Origin: Pseudomonadota bacterium
GTDB taxonomy: Bacteria > Pseudomonadota > Gammaproteobacteria > Pseudomonadales > UBA5518
Assembly (NCBI GenBank): GCA_022705125.1
Contig: JAKJFB010000029.1
Span: forward strand, 1 to 14,919
DNA: 14,919 nt
Direction of reading: 5' to 3'
Both the position numbers and the translations under genes were made by a program. This document shows, piece by piece, positions 7,561 through 14,860 of this stretch. Positions within the stretch are counted from its first letter, which is position 1. Every line of letters begins with the position of its first letter. Under the pieces are notes generated by a model. That model did not search any database, was not told the origin of the DNA, and saw only the letters and a program-made list of their open reading frames with translations.

Positions 7561-7917
7561 TCAGAACGCCCGCAGCGAATCGAAGACCATGGTCGCGGCG
7601 AGGTGGGGCAGCTGGCGCGAGGACGCATCGTCCTGCGCCAGCACGCGCAGGCCGCAGGCATAGCCACCCGCTGTCGCACCCGGCGCGCACCAGCGGCATT
7701 CGGCCGCGAAACTGAGCGAACGCGTACCGAGCATGCGCGCCGCGATGTCCAGCTGCAGCGCGACACGGCTGCCCGGCAGCACCGGCGCATCGCACAGGGC
7801 CATCAGCCCGTCACTGGAGAGATCGAGCATCTCGCCGAAGCGCTCCCCGCTGTCGGCGAAGCTCAGGTCGTAGAACACCAGGCTCGGCTGGCGATTCGAA
7901 AGTCTTCGCTCGGACAT
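7561..7917 (-). CDS. Single-domain PilZ protein (c-di-GMP binding)
   Basis: 118-residue stand-alone PilZ domain, a cytoplasmic c-di-GMP receptor that usually tunes motility, surface attachment or polysaccharide export. Both binding motifs are complete: RxxxR as R5-L-S-N-R9 and [D/N]xSxxG as D32-L-S-S-D-G37. It also contains Cys42, Cys74, Cys77 and Cys88, with the middle pair as CRWC. ATG 7917 is preferred because GGAGGT lies 6-7 nt upstream; the frame stays open to 8016 without typical coding sequence. The gene converges on the MFS gene with no bases between the stop codons. It may be the last gene of the minus-strand cluster or have its own promoter in the 146-nt gap upstream. Its partner is unknown. 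Confidence 0.88.
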   Translation of the reverse strand: MSERRLSNRQPSLVFYDLSFADSGERFGEMLDLSSDGLMALCDAPVLPGSRVALQLDIAARMLGTRSLSFAAECRWCAPGATAGGYACGLRVLAQDDASSRQLPHLAATMVFDSLRAF

Positions 7918-8040
7918 GATCCACCTCCGCTCGCAGGGCATCGTGTGATCGACCGGCGCGCGCGGTACAACCGCTCTCCGCGTGCGTACTCGAGAGTATT
8001 CGCCCATCGATGGCAAGGCACAAGGCCCGGCGGTTCATGC

Positions 8041-8060
8041 GGGTTGCCATAAATCAACCC
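8041..8060 (-). terminator. Hairpin just past the NlpC/P60 stop, possible weak terminator
   Basis: The 146-nt gap 7918-8063 between the PilZ and NlpC/P60 genes has no gene. Just beyond the NlpC/P60 stop, GGGTTG (8041-8046) and CAACCC (8055-8060) form a 6-bp stem with an 8-nt loop. No T-run follows on the minus strand, so termination would be weak or Rho-dependent. The gap also holds a 5+5 dyad, TACTC-GA-GAGTA (7987-7998), whose minus strand includes AATACT, a possible PilZ -10 box without a clear -35. Confidence 0.3.
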
Positions 8061-8063
8061 ACA

Positions 8064-8594
8064 TCAACGCTCGGCCACGCGGATCGCGTCGCGGAAACGC
8101 GCCCCCCAGTAGCCGTCGTCCAGCCGCGACAGCATCACGCCGGTGCTGCTCGAAACGTGCAGGAACTGGCGCTTGCCCACGTAGATGCCGACGTGGCGCT
8201 CGGCGGGCCCGGTATCGAAGAACACCAGGTCGCCCGGGAGCAGGCGCGACGGCGCCACCTTGCTGCCCACCCCGCGCTGCGCCGAGGTATCGCGCGGCAG
8301 CTCGACGCCGAAGCGCTGCAGGTAGGTGAGCTGGATGAAGCCGGAGCAATCCAGGCCCTCGCGCGAGCTGCCGCCCATGCGGTAGGGCACGCCGGCCCAG
8401 TCGAGGTACTGCTCCAGCAGCGCCGCCCGCGCGGCCTCGGGGTCCGCGAGCGACACCTGCCCGGGCAGCGTGCCGTGGCGCTGATCCGGCGGCGGCGCCG
8501 CCGGCCCGGGCTCCGGCCCGTCCATCCAGCCGCAGCCCGTCAGCCAGGACACCAGCAGGAGATTCACGAGCAAGGCAATCCGCGTCATTGTCAT
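8064..8594 (-). CDS. NlpC/P60-family cell-wall endopeptidase lipoprotein
   Basis: 176-residue secreted lipoprotein. A hydrophobic signal (residues 5-20) ends in the lipobox LTGC, so Cys21 would be lipidated and the protein anchored to a membrane facing the periplasm. The NlpC/P60 domain fills about 55-176 with the catalytic triad Cys83 (LDCSGF), His134 (RHVGIYVG) and His146 (FLHVSS). By family it cleaves D-glutamyl-meso-diaminopimelate or similar bonds in peptidoglycan stem peptides, as Spr/MepS and NlpC do. Residues 22-45 are a Pro/Gly-rich tether. ATG 8594 overlaps the DUF456 stop as ATGA, indicating translational coupling; an internal ATG at 8588 would also keep the signal peptide. Size and layout are close to E. 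coli NlpC. Confidence 0.93.
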   Translation of the reverse strand: MTMTRIALLVNLLLVSWLTGCGWMDGPEPGPAAPPPDQRHGTLPGQVSLADPEAARAALLEQYLDWAGVPYRMGGSSREGLDCSGFIQLTYLQRFGVELPRDTSAQRGVGSKVAPSRLLPGDLVFFDTGPAERHVGIYVGKRQFLHVSSSTGVMLSRLDDGYWGARFRDAIRVAER

Positions 8595-9079
8595 CCCAGG
8601 AAACGCACGAACAGAAAGATACCGATCATCGTGAGCGCCAGCCCCAGCTTGGCCGCCGCACCCAGCACCAGGCCGAGCGTGGCGCCCACACCGGCGCGTC
8701 CCGCCTCGGACCAGGTGCGCCGCGCGCTGATCTCGCCGAGCACCGCGCCGGCCATCGGACCGAGCAGCAGCCCCGGCAACCCGAAGAATAGACCAAGAAG
8801 CGCGCCGAGCGCCGCGCCGAGCGCCGCACGCGGCGAGGCTCCGAAGCGGCGCGCCCCGAACGAGCCCGCGACGAAGTCCACCGCGAAGATCAGGCAGCCG
8901 AGGACGGCCAGCGCCGCCAGCGTGCCGACCCCGACGTACTGGAACTCCTCGATCCACGCCGCCATCACCAGTCCGGCCAGCAGCAGCGCAGCGCCCGGCA
9001 GCACCGGCAGGACCAGCCCGGCCACGCCGGCCGCCACCAGCGCGATGGCAATCAGCCAAAGGAATATCACGGGGTCCAT
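8591..9079 (-). CDS. DUF456 family membrane protein
   Basis: 162-residue, very hydrophobic protein matching the DUF456 pattern: an N-terminal helix with GLVLPVLPG (21-29), a segment at 31-47, a middle pair around 50-75, then a glycine-rich stretch at 86-117 (LGAALGALLG...GPMAGAVLGE) and a last helix near 133-160. The repeated small-residue spacing suggests tightly packed helices in the inner membrane. No catalytic residues are evident and the family has no established function I can name. ATG 9079 has GAGGAG 8 nt upstream. It lies 11 nt after arfB and overlaps the NlpC/P60 start, so it is inside one transcription unit. Confidence 0.88.
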   Translation of the reverse strand: MDPVIFLWLIAIALVAAGVAGLVLPVLPGAALLLAGLVMAAWIEEFQYVGVGTLAALAVLGCLIFAVDFVAGSFGARRFGASPRAALGAALGALLGLFFGLPGLLLGPMAGAVLGEISARRTWSEAGRAGVGATLGLVLGAAAKLGLALTMIGIFLFVRFLG

Positions 9080-9090
9080 CGAGAGGCTCC

Positions 9091-9510
9091 TCAGTCGTCG
9101 CGGCGCACCGGGGCGCGCGCGGCCTTGATCTGCCCGCGCCGGCTCTTTTCGTCGACGCGCTTGCGCTGCGCGCTCCGGCTGGGCCGCGTGGCGATGCGCG
9201 GCGCGCGGCGCAGCAGCCCGCGCGCCACCAGCTCGCGCAGGCGCTGCAGCGCATCGTCGCGATTCTTCTCGAGACTGCGGAAACGCTGGGCCTTGATCAC
9301 GATCACGCCATCCTTGCTGATGCGCTGATCGTGCAGCGCGAGCAGCGCCTCGCGCAGTTCAACGTCGAGCGACGAGGCGCCGAGGTCGAAGCGCAGGTGC
9401 ACGGCGTTGGAGACCTTGTTCACGTTCTGCCCGCCGGCACCCTGGGCGCGGATCGCGTTGATCTCGATCTCCTCGTCGGCCACCGCGACGCCCGGCGCGA
9501 GCTCGATCAT
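9091..9510 (-). CDS. arfB: ArfB (YaeJ) alternative ribosome-rescue peptidyl-tRNA hydrolase
   Basis: 139-residue release-factor-like protein that frees ribosomes stalled on mRNAs without a stop codon by hydrolysing the peptidyl-tRNA. The catalytic GGQ is G26-G27-Q28 within RAQGAGGQNVNKVSNAVHLRF. There is no codon-recognition domain. The C-terminus from about residue 100 is an Arg/Lys-rich tail (RRAPRIATRPSRSAQRKR...), which in this family enters the empty mRNA channel; this separates ArfB from true release factors. Length is almost identical to E. coli ArfB (140). ATG 9510 has GGGGAG about 9 nt upstream. It lies 26 nt after the VOC gene and 11 nt before DUF456, consistent with co-transcription. 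Confidence 0.95.
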   Translation of the reverse strand: MIELAPGVAVADEEIEINAIRAQGAGGQNVNKVSNAVHLRFDLGASSLDVELREALLALHDQRISKDGVIVIKAQRFRSLEKNRDDALQRLRELVARGLLRRAPRIATRPSRSAQRKRVDEKSRRGQIKAARAPVRRDD

Positions 9511-9536
9511 GTGCAGCGCTCCCCGCGATCGGACGA

Positions 9537-10022
9537 TCAGGCTCCCGGACCGCCGGGGGGCATCTGCAGGAACTCGATCAGCGTGGGATCGCCCGGGCGC
9601 TCCAGGTACGCGAACACGGTGTCGGCCGACCAGCGCTTGTACCACACGGCCTCGTAACCGAGCGGGCGCAGGCGCTCGACCCAGTGGTCGGTGTCCTCGA
9701 CGCGGAAACGGATGTGATGCATGCCCTCGCGCCCGGCCTCGATGAACTCGCGGTGCGGACTCTCGCCGCCCGTCCACTCGATCAGCTCGATCTCGAGATT
9801 GCCGCTGCGCCCGAAGGCGATCTGCAGCCCGGCGTCGGCAAGGCGGCCACGGTAGGTGGCCTGCTTCACCGAGCCGTCCATGGTGCTGAACGGCCCGAAC
9901 AGCGGTGCGTACATCGCCATCGCGGCCTGCAGGTCGCGCACCACGAAGCCGACCTGGTCGCAGGGCGGCAGGCCCAGCAACTCCGCGTGCATTTCCGTCG
10001 AGTTTCCCATCTGTGTTGCCAC
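9537..10022 (-). CDS. VOC-superfamily protein (glyoxalase/epimerase-like)
   Basis: 161-residue protein with two beta-alpha-beta-beta-beta halves typical of the vicinal oxygen chelate fold (about 20-85 and 100-155). Likely metal ligands at the usual strand positions are Gln23 (DQVGFVVRDL), Glu79 (LEIELIEW), His103 (MHHIRFRV) and Glu150 (TLIEFLQ); Gln at the first site also occurs in human glyoxalase I. It may be an isomerase, epimerase or dioxygenase-like enzyme acting on a small or CoA-linked substrate; the sequence does not decide which. The start is GTG 10022, chosen for AAGGAG 9 nt upstream; ATG 10010 lacks any Shine-Dalgarno. It begins 18 nt after the esterase stop, which makes a shared mRNA likely. 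Confidence 0.82.
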   Translation of the reverse strand: MATQMGNSTEMHAELLGLPPCDQVGFVVRDLQAAMAMYAPLFGPFSTMDGSVKQATYRGRLADAGLQIAFGRSGNLEIELIEWTGGESPHREFIEAGREGMHHIRFRVEDTDHWVERLRPLGYEAVWYKRWSADTVFAYLERPGDPTLIEFLQMPPGGPGA

Positions 10023-10040
10023 GCGTGCGCGCTCCTTGTG

Positions 10041-11075
10041 TTATCCGAGGTGTCGTTCGAGAAAGTCGTTGAACTCGCGTCGCGCATCGGCGTTTTCCGG
10101 CGCATCGAATCCGAAGCCGCCGTGCGGCATCGCCTCCCACACGTGCAGTTCCGCGCTCACGCCGGCGGCGCGCAGCGCGCGATGCATGCGCACCGAGTTC
10201 GACAGGAACAGGTCGCGCGTGCCGGTCTGGATCTGCGTCGGCGGATAGCCGGGCGCGAAATCGCCGAACAGCGGCGACAGGTAAGGGTGCCGCAGGTCCG
10301 CGCCGTCGGCGTAGAGCGCGATCTCCTCGGGCAGCGGTCCGGGCAGCACGTTGTCGACGTCGAGGTTCGTGACAAAGCTGTCGCCCGATTCCGTGAGATC
10401 GCACTCGGGCGTGAACAGGCCGAGCGCACCGGGCAACGCCAGGCCCAGGTCACGAGCCTTCAGCGCCGCGGCCGCCGCGATATTGCCGCCGGCGGAAGCC
10501 CCCGAAATCGCGACCGATCCCGGCGCACGCGTCGCGAGCGCGGCGCGATACGCGGCAACCACGTCGTCCACCGCGGCCGGATAGGGATGGTCCGGCGGCA
10601 TGCGGTAATCCACCGACCAGGCCTCGCAACCCGACTGCAACGCAACCAGGCCCGCCTCGGCGCGCGCATAGCTGCCGCCCATGTAGACCAGCCCGCCACC
10701 ATGGACCGTGATGCGCAGCCAGTCTCGGCGCGACGGGTGTGATTCGGCTGGAGTGGCGACATGCACGACCACGCCGGCGATGGTGCGCGTCTCGACGCGC
10801 ACGCGATCCCCTACCAGCGCCATCATCTGCGCCACACGCGGCTCGCTGCCGAGGTTCATCGTAGTGACCCAGCGCCGCCACGCCTCCTTGTCCGCCAGCG
10901 GCGGACGCTCGCCGAGCGTCACCCGCGGCATCGCCAGGAAGGCACGCGCCTCCGGGCTCACCGAGGCCGGCAGGGGAATGCGCCGCGCACCCAGCAGCAG
11001 GCTGCCGTCGGCAGCCAGTGCCGCTGCTCCGGGAGCAGGGAATCGGTCATCGCTCATTTCTCCCATTTCCCTCAT
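10041..11075 (-). CDS. HSL-family (GDXG) alpha/beta hydrolase, esterase/lipase
   Basis: 344-residue hydrolase of the hormone-sensitive-lipase group. The oxyanion-hole motif HGGG is at 125-128, the nucleophile Ser194 sits in GASAGGN, the acid Asp288 in GTRDLFLS, and the base His318 in MPHGGFGF. All four are in order at family spacing, so it should be active on short- or medium-chain esters. The N-terminal cap covers about 40-90. No signal peptide is seen. The start is uncertain among three in-frame ATGs at 11075, 11066 and 11057; 11075 is given because it overlaps the SRAP stop as ATGA, although 11057 gives the most natural-looking N-terminus. The frame is open further upstream, but there it only shadows the SRAP gene. 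Confidence 0.92.
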   Translation of the reverse strand: MREMGEMSDDRFPAPGAAALAADGSLLLGARRIPLPASVSPEARAFLAMPRVTLGERPPLADKEAWRRWVTTMNLGSEPRVAQMMALVGDRVRVETRTIAGVVVHVATPAESHPSRRDWLRITVHGGGLVYMGGSYARAEAGLVALQSGCEAWSVDYRMPPDHPYPAAVDDVVAAYRAALATRAPGSVAISGASAGGNIAAAAALKARDLGLALPGALGLFTPECDLTESGDSFVTNLDVDNVLPGPLPEEIALYADGADLRHPYLSPLFGDFAPGYPPTQIQTGTRDLFLSNSVRMHRALRAAGVSAELHVWEAMPHGGFGFDAPENADARREFNDFLERHLG

Positions 11076-11767
11076 TTCGCCCACTGCCCCACCGCCTCGA
11101 CCCGCTCCTCCTCGCCCACCGGCGCGAGCAGCGCCTCGCTCTTGTGGCGCGAATTGTTTACGGCCGGCGAGACCGGCGCAAGCACAAACGGATGAGGCAG
11201 GCGCGAATGCAGGATATCCGAGGGATCTCCGAGCGGCGTGTCGACGTCCAGCCAGCGCGCGAAATCCCGCTCGCGCAGCATCACCGGCATGCGGTTGTGC
11301 AGGCGGTCGATGCCGGGGGCTGCATCGGTGGTGATGATGGCACACGACTCGAGGTGATTGCCCTCCTTCTCCCACACGTCCCACAGCCCGGCGAAAGCGA
11401 TCGCGCCGCGCTCGGGACGGATGAGCCATGGCTGCCTGTGACCGCCGGCGTCGGTCCACTCGATGAACGACGACGCCGGCAGGATGCAGCGACGGTGGCG
11501 CAGCGGACCGCGGAAGGCACGGCTGGTGCCGAGCGTCTCGGCCTTCGCGTTGAACATCGAGTAGCGCTGGTCGATCTCCGGCGCCCACGAGGGGACCAGC
11601 CACCAGCGCATCTCGCGCAGGCAGCGCCTGCCCTGCTCCTCGATCACCGCGGGCACCGCCTCGGTGGGCGCGATGTTCACGCGGGTGGGGATGCGCATCT
11701 CCACGCCGAGCTCGCGCAGCAGCGTCTGCAGCCAGGGATCGTCATGGATGTTGTAGCGCCCGCACAT
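11072..11767 (-). CDS. yedK: SRAP-domain protein (YedK/HMCES), abasic-site DNA-crosslink sensor
   Basis: 231-residue SOS-response-associated peptidase. The family shields abasic sites in single-stranded DNA by forming a thiazolidine link through its N-terminal cysteine. The needed residues are present: Cys2 in MCGRY, Asn73 in FNAKAET, Glu103 in SFIEW and His157 in HNRMPVML, closely matching Cys2, Asn75, Glu105 and His160 of E. coli YedK. ATG 11767 is required, since Cys2 must become the N-terminus after Met removal; the upstream GTG at 11776 would destroy activity. The Shine-Dalgarno is poor. It is the first gene of the six-gene minus-strand run and is divergent from the cupin gene. I see no LexA box upstream. 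Confidence 0.95.
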   Translation of the reverse strand: MCGRYNIHDDPWLQTLLRELGVEMRIPTRVNIAPTEAVPAVIEEQGRRCLREMRWWLVPSWAPEIDQRYSMFNAKAETLGTSRAFRGPLRHRRCILPASSFIEWTDAGGHRQPWLIRPERGAIAFAGLWDVWEKEGNHLESCAIITTDAAPGIDRLHNRMPVMLRERDFARWLDVDTPLGDPSDILHSRLPHPFVLAPVSPAVNNSRHKSEALLAPVGEEERVEAVGQWAK

Positions 11768-11820
11768 CGGTAACACGTCCGTGGCAATATCGTGATTCCT
11801 GCCGGGCCGAAGCCCCGGCG

Positions 11821-11840
11821 CCGGACAGTATACTGGCCGG
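11821..11840. promoter_or_regulatory. 20-bp near-perfect palindrome with embedded TATACT, divergent SRAP/cupin region
   Basis: CCGG-A-CAGTATACTG-G-CCGG is symmetric at 18 of 20 positions; the inner CAGTATACTG (11826-11835) is perfect. Reading plus, TATACT at 11829-11834 could be the -10 box for the cupin gene, putting the transcript start near 11841, with GGAG at 11851-11854 before ATG 11864. No good -35 is visible, which fits an activated promoter or another sigma factor. A second perfect palindrome, CCGGCGCCGG, lies at 11815-11824. The region is 96 bp between the divergent starts, so one protein could control both sides. Confidence 0.45.
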
Positions 11841-11863
11841 CATCAGCACCGGAGAATCGAACG

Positions 11864-12322
11864 ATGTACCTGTCTGCCCGTGAGATCGAGGAAATGGAAG
11901 GCGTGCGCAAGGTGCACTACCTGAATCCCGCCGCCGAGCGGTTGAACAAGTCACTGGGAGACGCGGTCGGGATGCAGCACCTCGGCGCACACCTGATCAC
12001 GGTCGACCCGGGACACCAGTCGACGGAGTACCACGTGCACCACTTCGAGGAAGAGTGCATCTACGTCCTCTCGGGGCGCGGGCTGGCGGTGCTGGGCGAG
12101 CAGCTGCAGCCGATCGGCCCGGGCGACTTCATCGGCTGCCCGGCGAACGGCATCGCGCACGAGCTGATCAACGACGGCGCCGAGCCGCTGGTCTGCCTGG
12201 TCGTGGGCCAGCGCCTGGCGCACGACGTGGTCGACTACCCGCGCCTGGAGAAGCGCCTGTTCCGCAACGCCGGCGAATGGAACCTGGTGGACCAGGGGGA
12301 TATCGAGCACGTGAAGCGCTGA
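11864..12322 (+). CDS. Single-domain cupin protein
   Basis: 152-residue cupin. Motif 1 is seen as [20 protein letters not shown] with His57, His59 and Glu64 as probable metal ligands; motif 2 is [19 protein letters not shown] with His99. A beta-barrel metal enzyme or ligand-binding protein is expected, but cupins cover isomerases, dioxygenases and sugar-binding proteins and the sequence does not separate these. The C-terminal tail from about 120 ([14 protein letters not shown]) is typical of a subgroup of small uncharacterised cupins. ATG 11864 has GGAG 9 nt upstream; the frame is open a further 24 codons but lacks a start signal. The stop overlaps an in-frame ATG of the phosphodiesterase gene, so the pair are probably co-transcribed. 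Confidence 0.88.
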   Translation: MYLSAREIEEMEGVRKVHYLNPAAERLNKSLGDAVGMQHLGAHLITVDPGHQSTEYHVHHFEEECIYVLSGRGLAVLGEQLQPIGPGDFIGCPANGIAHELINDGAEPLVCLVVGQRLAHDVVDYPRLEKRLFRNAGEWNLVDQGDIEHVKR

Positions 12323-12399
12323 TGCCATCGAGCGGACGCTCGGCACGGCGACACGAAATGCGCGCCGCTGCCCGCGAGCTCCGCGAGAAAGTTCGGCAA

Positions 12400-13638
12400 A
12401 TGCACAAGCTCGCGACACTTGTTCTCGGCGCACTGCTCGCCATGCCCGCGCTCGCGGCCCCGGAAGTACTCAATATCCAGGTCGGTCCACGCCCCTATTT
12501 CCTGGTCGCCGACATGGACGACAGTCCGCTCAAGCAGCGGCTCGGCTCGCAGGACTGCAGGAACAAGCCGTTCAGGAAGACGGATTTCTCGATCGGACAC
12601 CGCGGCGCCCCGCTGCAGTTCCCCGAGCACACGCGCGAGTCCTACGAGGCCGCGGCACGAATGGGTGCAGGCATCGTCGAGTGCGACGTCACCTTCACCA
12701 GGGACAAGGAACTGGTGTGCCGTCATTCACAGAACGACCTGCACACCACGACCAACATCCTGCTGGTCCCGGAGCTGGCGGTGAAGTGCACAACGCCGTT
12801 CACGCCGGCGACTTTCGATGCCGAGGGCAATCGTTTGACGGCGGCGAATGCCGAATGCCGGACGAGCGACATCACGCTCGCCGAGTTCAGGACCCTCAAG
12901 GGCAAGATGGATGCGTTCGATCCCGACGCACGAACCGTGCAGGAATACGTCGCCGGTACGCCAAACTGGCGCACCGATCTCTATGCCGGCGCCTCCAGCG
13001 GCACGCTGATGACCCACCGCGAGAGCATCGCGTTGTTCAGGAAACTCGGGGTGAAGATGACGCCCGAGCTCAAGAGCCCCAGCGTGACGATGCCCTTCGA
13101 CGGATTCAGCCAGCGCGACTATGCGCAGAAGATGATCGACGAGTACAGGCAATCCGGCGTGCGCCCCGCCGCGGTGTGGCCGCAATCCTTCGACCTCGAC
13201 GACGTGCTGTACTGGATCCGGTCTGAACCGGACTTCGGCAGGCAGGCCGTGTTCCTCGACGACGCCAACGTCACCGATGAGCTGCCGGACCGGGCGGAAC
13301 TCGCGCAGCTGGCGAACCAGGGCGTGAGGATCTGGGCGCCGCCGATGTGGGCGCTGATCTCCAGCGAGAACGGCGCACTGGTGCCTTCCGCTGCCGCTCG
13401 CGACGCCAGGTCGGTCGGCCTGGACATGATCACCTGGACCCTCGAGCGCTCCGGCCTCCTCGCCGGCGGCAACGGCGGCTTCTACTACCAGAACATCAGT
13501 GATGTGCTGGCACAGCGCGGGAACGAAGGCGTCGCGATGGAGGCGCTGGACGTCCTCGGCCGCCAGGTGGGTGTGCTGGGCGTGTTCAGCGACTGGCCGG
13601 GGACCGTGACCTATTACGCGAACTGCTTCGGTCTGTGA
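12400..13638 (+). CDS. Secreted glycerophosphodiester phosphodiesterase (GlpQ-like)
   Basis: 412-residue exported enzyme of the GDPD family, which splits glycerophosphodiesters from phospholipid headgroups into glycerol-3-phosphate and an alcohol. A signal peptide fills residues 1-19 with cleavage after ALA (A17-L-A19). Catalytic and calcium-site residues are clear: His67-Arg68 in SIGHRGAP, Glu76 in PEHT, Glu94 and Asp96 in VECDVTF, and His109 in CRHSQND. It is longer than bacterial GlpQ (about 335 mature), with inserts around 120-200. ATG 12400 gives a normal signal peptide with GAGAAAG about 8 nt upstream. ATG 12322, overlapping the cupin stop as TGATG, is in frame and would add 26 basic residues; it is less likely. 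It would supply glycerol phosphate and phosphate from the periplasm. Confidence 0.9.
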   Translation: MHKLATLVLGALLAMPALAAPEVLNIQVGPRPYFLVADMDDSPLKQRLGSQDCRNKPFRKTDFSIGHRGAPLQFPEHTRESYEAAARMGAGIVECDVTFTRDKELVCRHSQNDLHTTTNILLVPELAVKCTTPFTPATFDAEGNRLTAANAECRTSDITLAEFRTLKGKMDAFDPDARTVQEYVAGTPNWRTDLYAGASSGTLMTHRESIALFRKLGVKMTPELKSPSVTMPFDGFSQRDYAQKMIDEYRQSGVRPAAVWPQSFDLDDVLYWIRSEPDFGRQAVFLDDANVTDELPDRAELAQLANQGVRIWAPPMWALISSENGALVPSAAARDARSVGLDMITWTLERSGLLAGGNGGFYYQNISDVLAQRGNEGVAMEALDVLGRQVGVLGVFSDWPGTVTYYANCFGL

Positions 13639-13677
13639 TCCGCGCCACCCGGCCGCGTTCCACGTCCATCGTCGTAC

Positions 13678-14811
13678 TCAGTCGACCACCGCCTCACCGT
13701 TCGCGCAGCGCTGCCCCAGGCTGGCCAGGCGCGACGCGGTCGAACCCAGCGTCAGTTCGTTGTGGCGCGCCCACAGGCAGTAGCGCCACGGCGCATTGCC
13801 ACGATCCACGCCCGCGCCGCCATGCAGGTGCTGCGCCGTGTAGCTCGCGCGGTGGCCCACGTCGCCGGCCCAGATCTTGGCGATGTCCACTTCCACGCTG
13901 GCCGGGGCACCCGAGGCCAGCAGCGAGGCGGCCTGGTACGTGGTGAGGCGCAGGCACTCGACGTCGATGAAGCGATCCGCCGCGCGATTGCCCACGGCCT
14001 GGAACGTCGCGATCGGCACCCCGAACTGCTTGCGCTCGGAGGTGTAGGCCGCGGTCTGGCGCAGCAGCGTGTCGGTGACTCCCAACTGGTGCGCGCACAG
14101 CGCCACCGTCAGGTGCTCGGTCACGATGCGCATCACCTCGGCGCCCTGCTCCGGGCCGGCCAGCACGTCGGCGGCCGGGACCAGCACGTTGTCCAGCACG
14201 AGCAGCGACTGCGGCTCGTAGCTCGAGGTCTTCATGGCGGTGAGCGTGACGCCCGCGGCCCGCGGGTCGAGCAGCAGCACCACGAGACCGGCATCGCTCA
14301 TGGCGCCCACCAGCACGCGCTGCGCGCAGTGCGCGAAGGGCACCGCGAACTTTTCGCCGCTCACGCGGTAGCCGCCGCCCTCGGCGCGCGCCGTGGTGGC
14401 GGGCTCTCAGGCATCCAGCGCGAACTGTTCTTCCAGCGCCGCCGTGAGCACGATCTCGCCGCTCGCCGCGCCCGGCAGCAACCGGGCCTTCTGTTCCGCG
14501 CTGCCGAAGCGCGCGATCGGCACGATGCCGCCGGCCATGTGCACGGCCAGCGGCGCCGGCGCGATGCTGCGCCCGGCCTCTTCCATCAGCAGCGCGACCT
14601 CCATGAAACCGAAGCCCATGCCGCCATGCTCCTCCGGCACCGCCACGCCGAGCAGCCCGGCCTCGGCCAGCTTGCCCCACAGCGCCCGGTCGAAACGCTC
14701 GCTCGCGTAGCCGTCATACGCCGCCAGCGTCGCCGGCGACACCAGGTCCTTCAGGATCTGCCGCGCCAGGTTCTGTATGTCGCGTTGTTCTTCCGAGAAT
14801 CCGAAATCCAT
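13678..14811 (-). pseudogene. Acyl-CoA dehydrogenase (FadE-type) interrupted by an in-frame TGA
   Basis: FAD-dependent dehydrogenase of the beta-oxidation type, encoded in one frame of 378 codons, the normal family length. Codon 135 (14407-14409) is TGA; the same frame continues without a shift as EPATTARAEGGGYRVSGEK, the usual continuation in this family. The N-terminal helical domain (1-110) and the start of the beta domain lie before the stop; the rest of the beta domain and the C-terminal helical domain (residues 210-377, with RKQFGVPIATFQ and HLHGGAGVDRG) lie after it. The C-terminus resembles the FadE6/17/26-like group, sometimes found in steroid or complex-lipid catabolism. ATG 14811 has GAGGG 7 nt upstream. 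A nonsense mutation or a base-call error is most likely; each fragment alone should be inactive. Confidence 0.85.
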
Positions 14812-14860
14812 GGTTGCACCCTCGATAGCAATTTAGCGGTCAGCGCAGTGCCAGCGCACC

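Noticed and set aside
11076..11603. N-terminal extension of the HSL esterase back to 11603
   Set aside because: It lies entirely inside the SRAP gene and reads as a shadow; the esterase fold is complete from residue 1 of the shorter form.
11768..11863. LexA box upstream of the SRAP gene
   Set aside because: The palindrome reads CAGTATACTG; a LexA box needs CTGT-N8-ACAG. CTGT occurs on the minus strand but without the matching ACAG at the right distance.
14407..14409. TGA in the acyl-CoA dehydrogenase as selenocysteine or programmed readthrough
   Set aside because: The position is not catalytic, no cysteine is expected there in this family, and I see no convincing downstream SECIS-like hairpin. 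Mutation or sequencing error is simpler.
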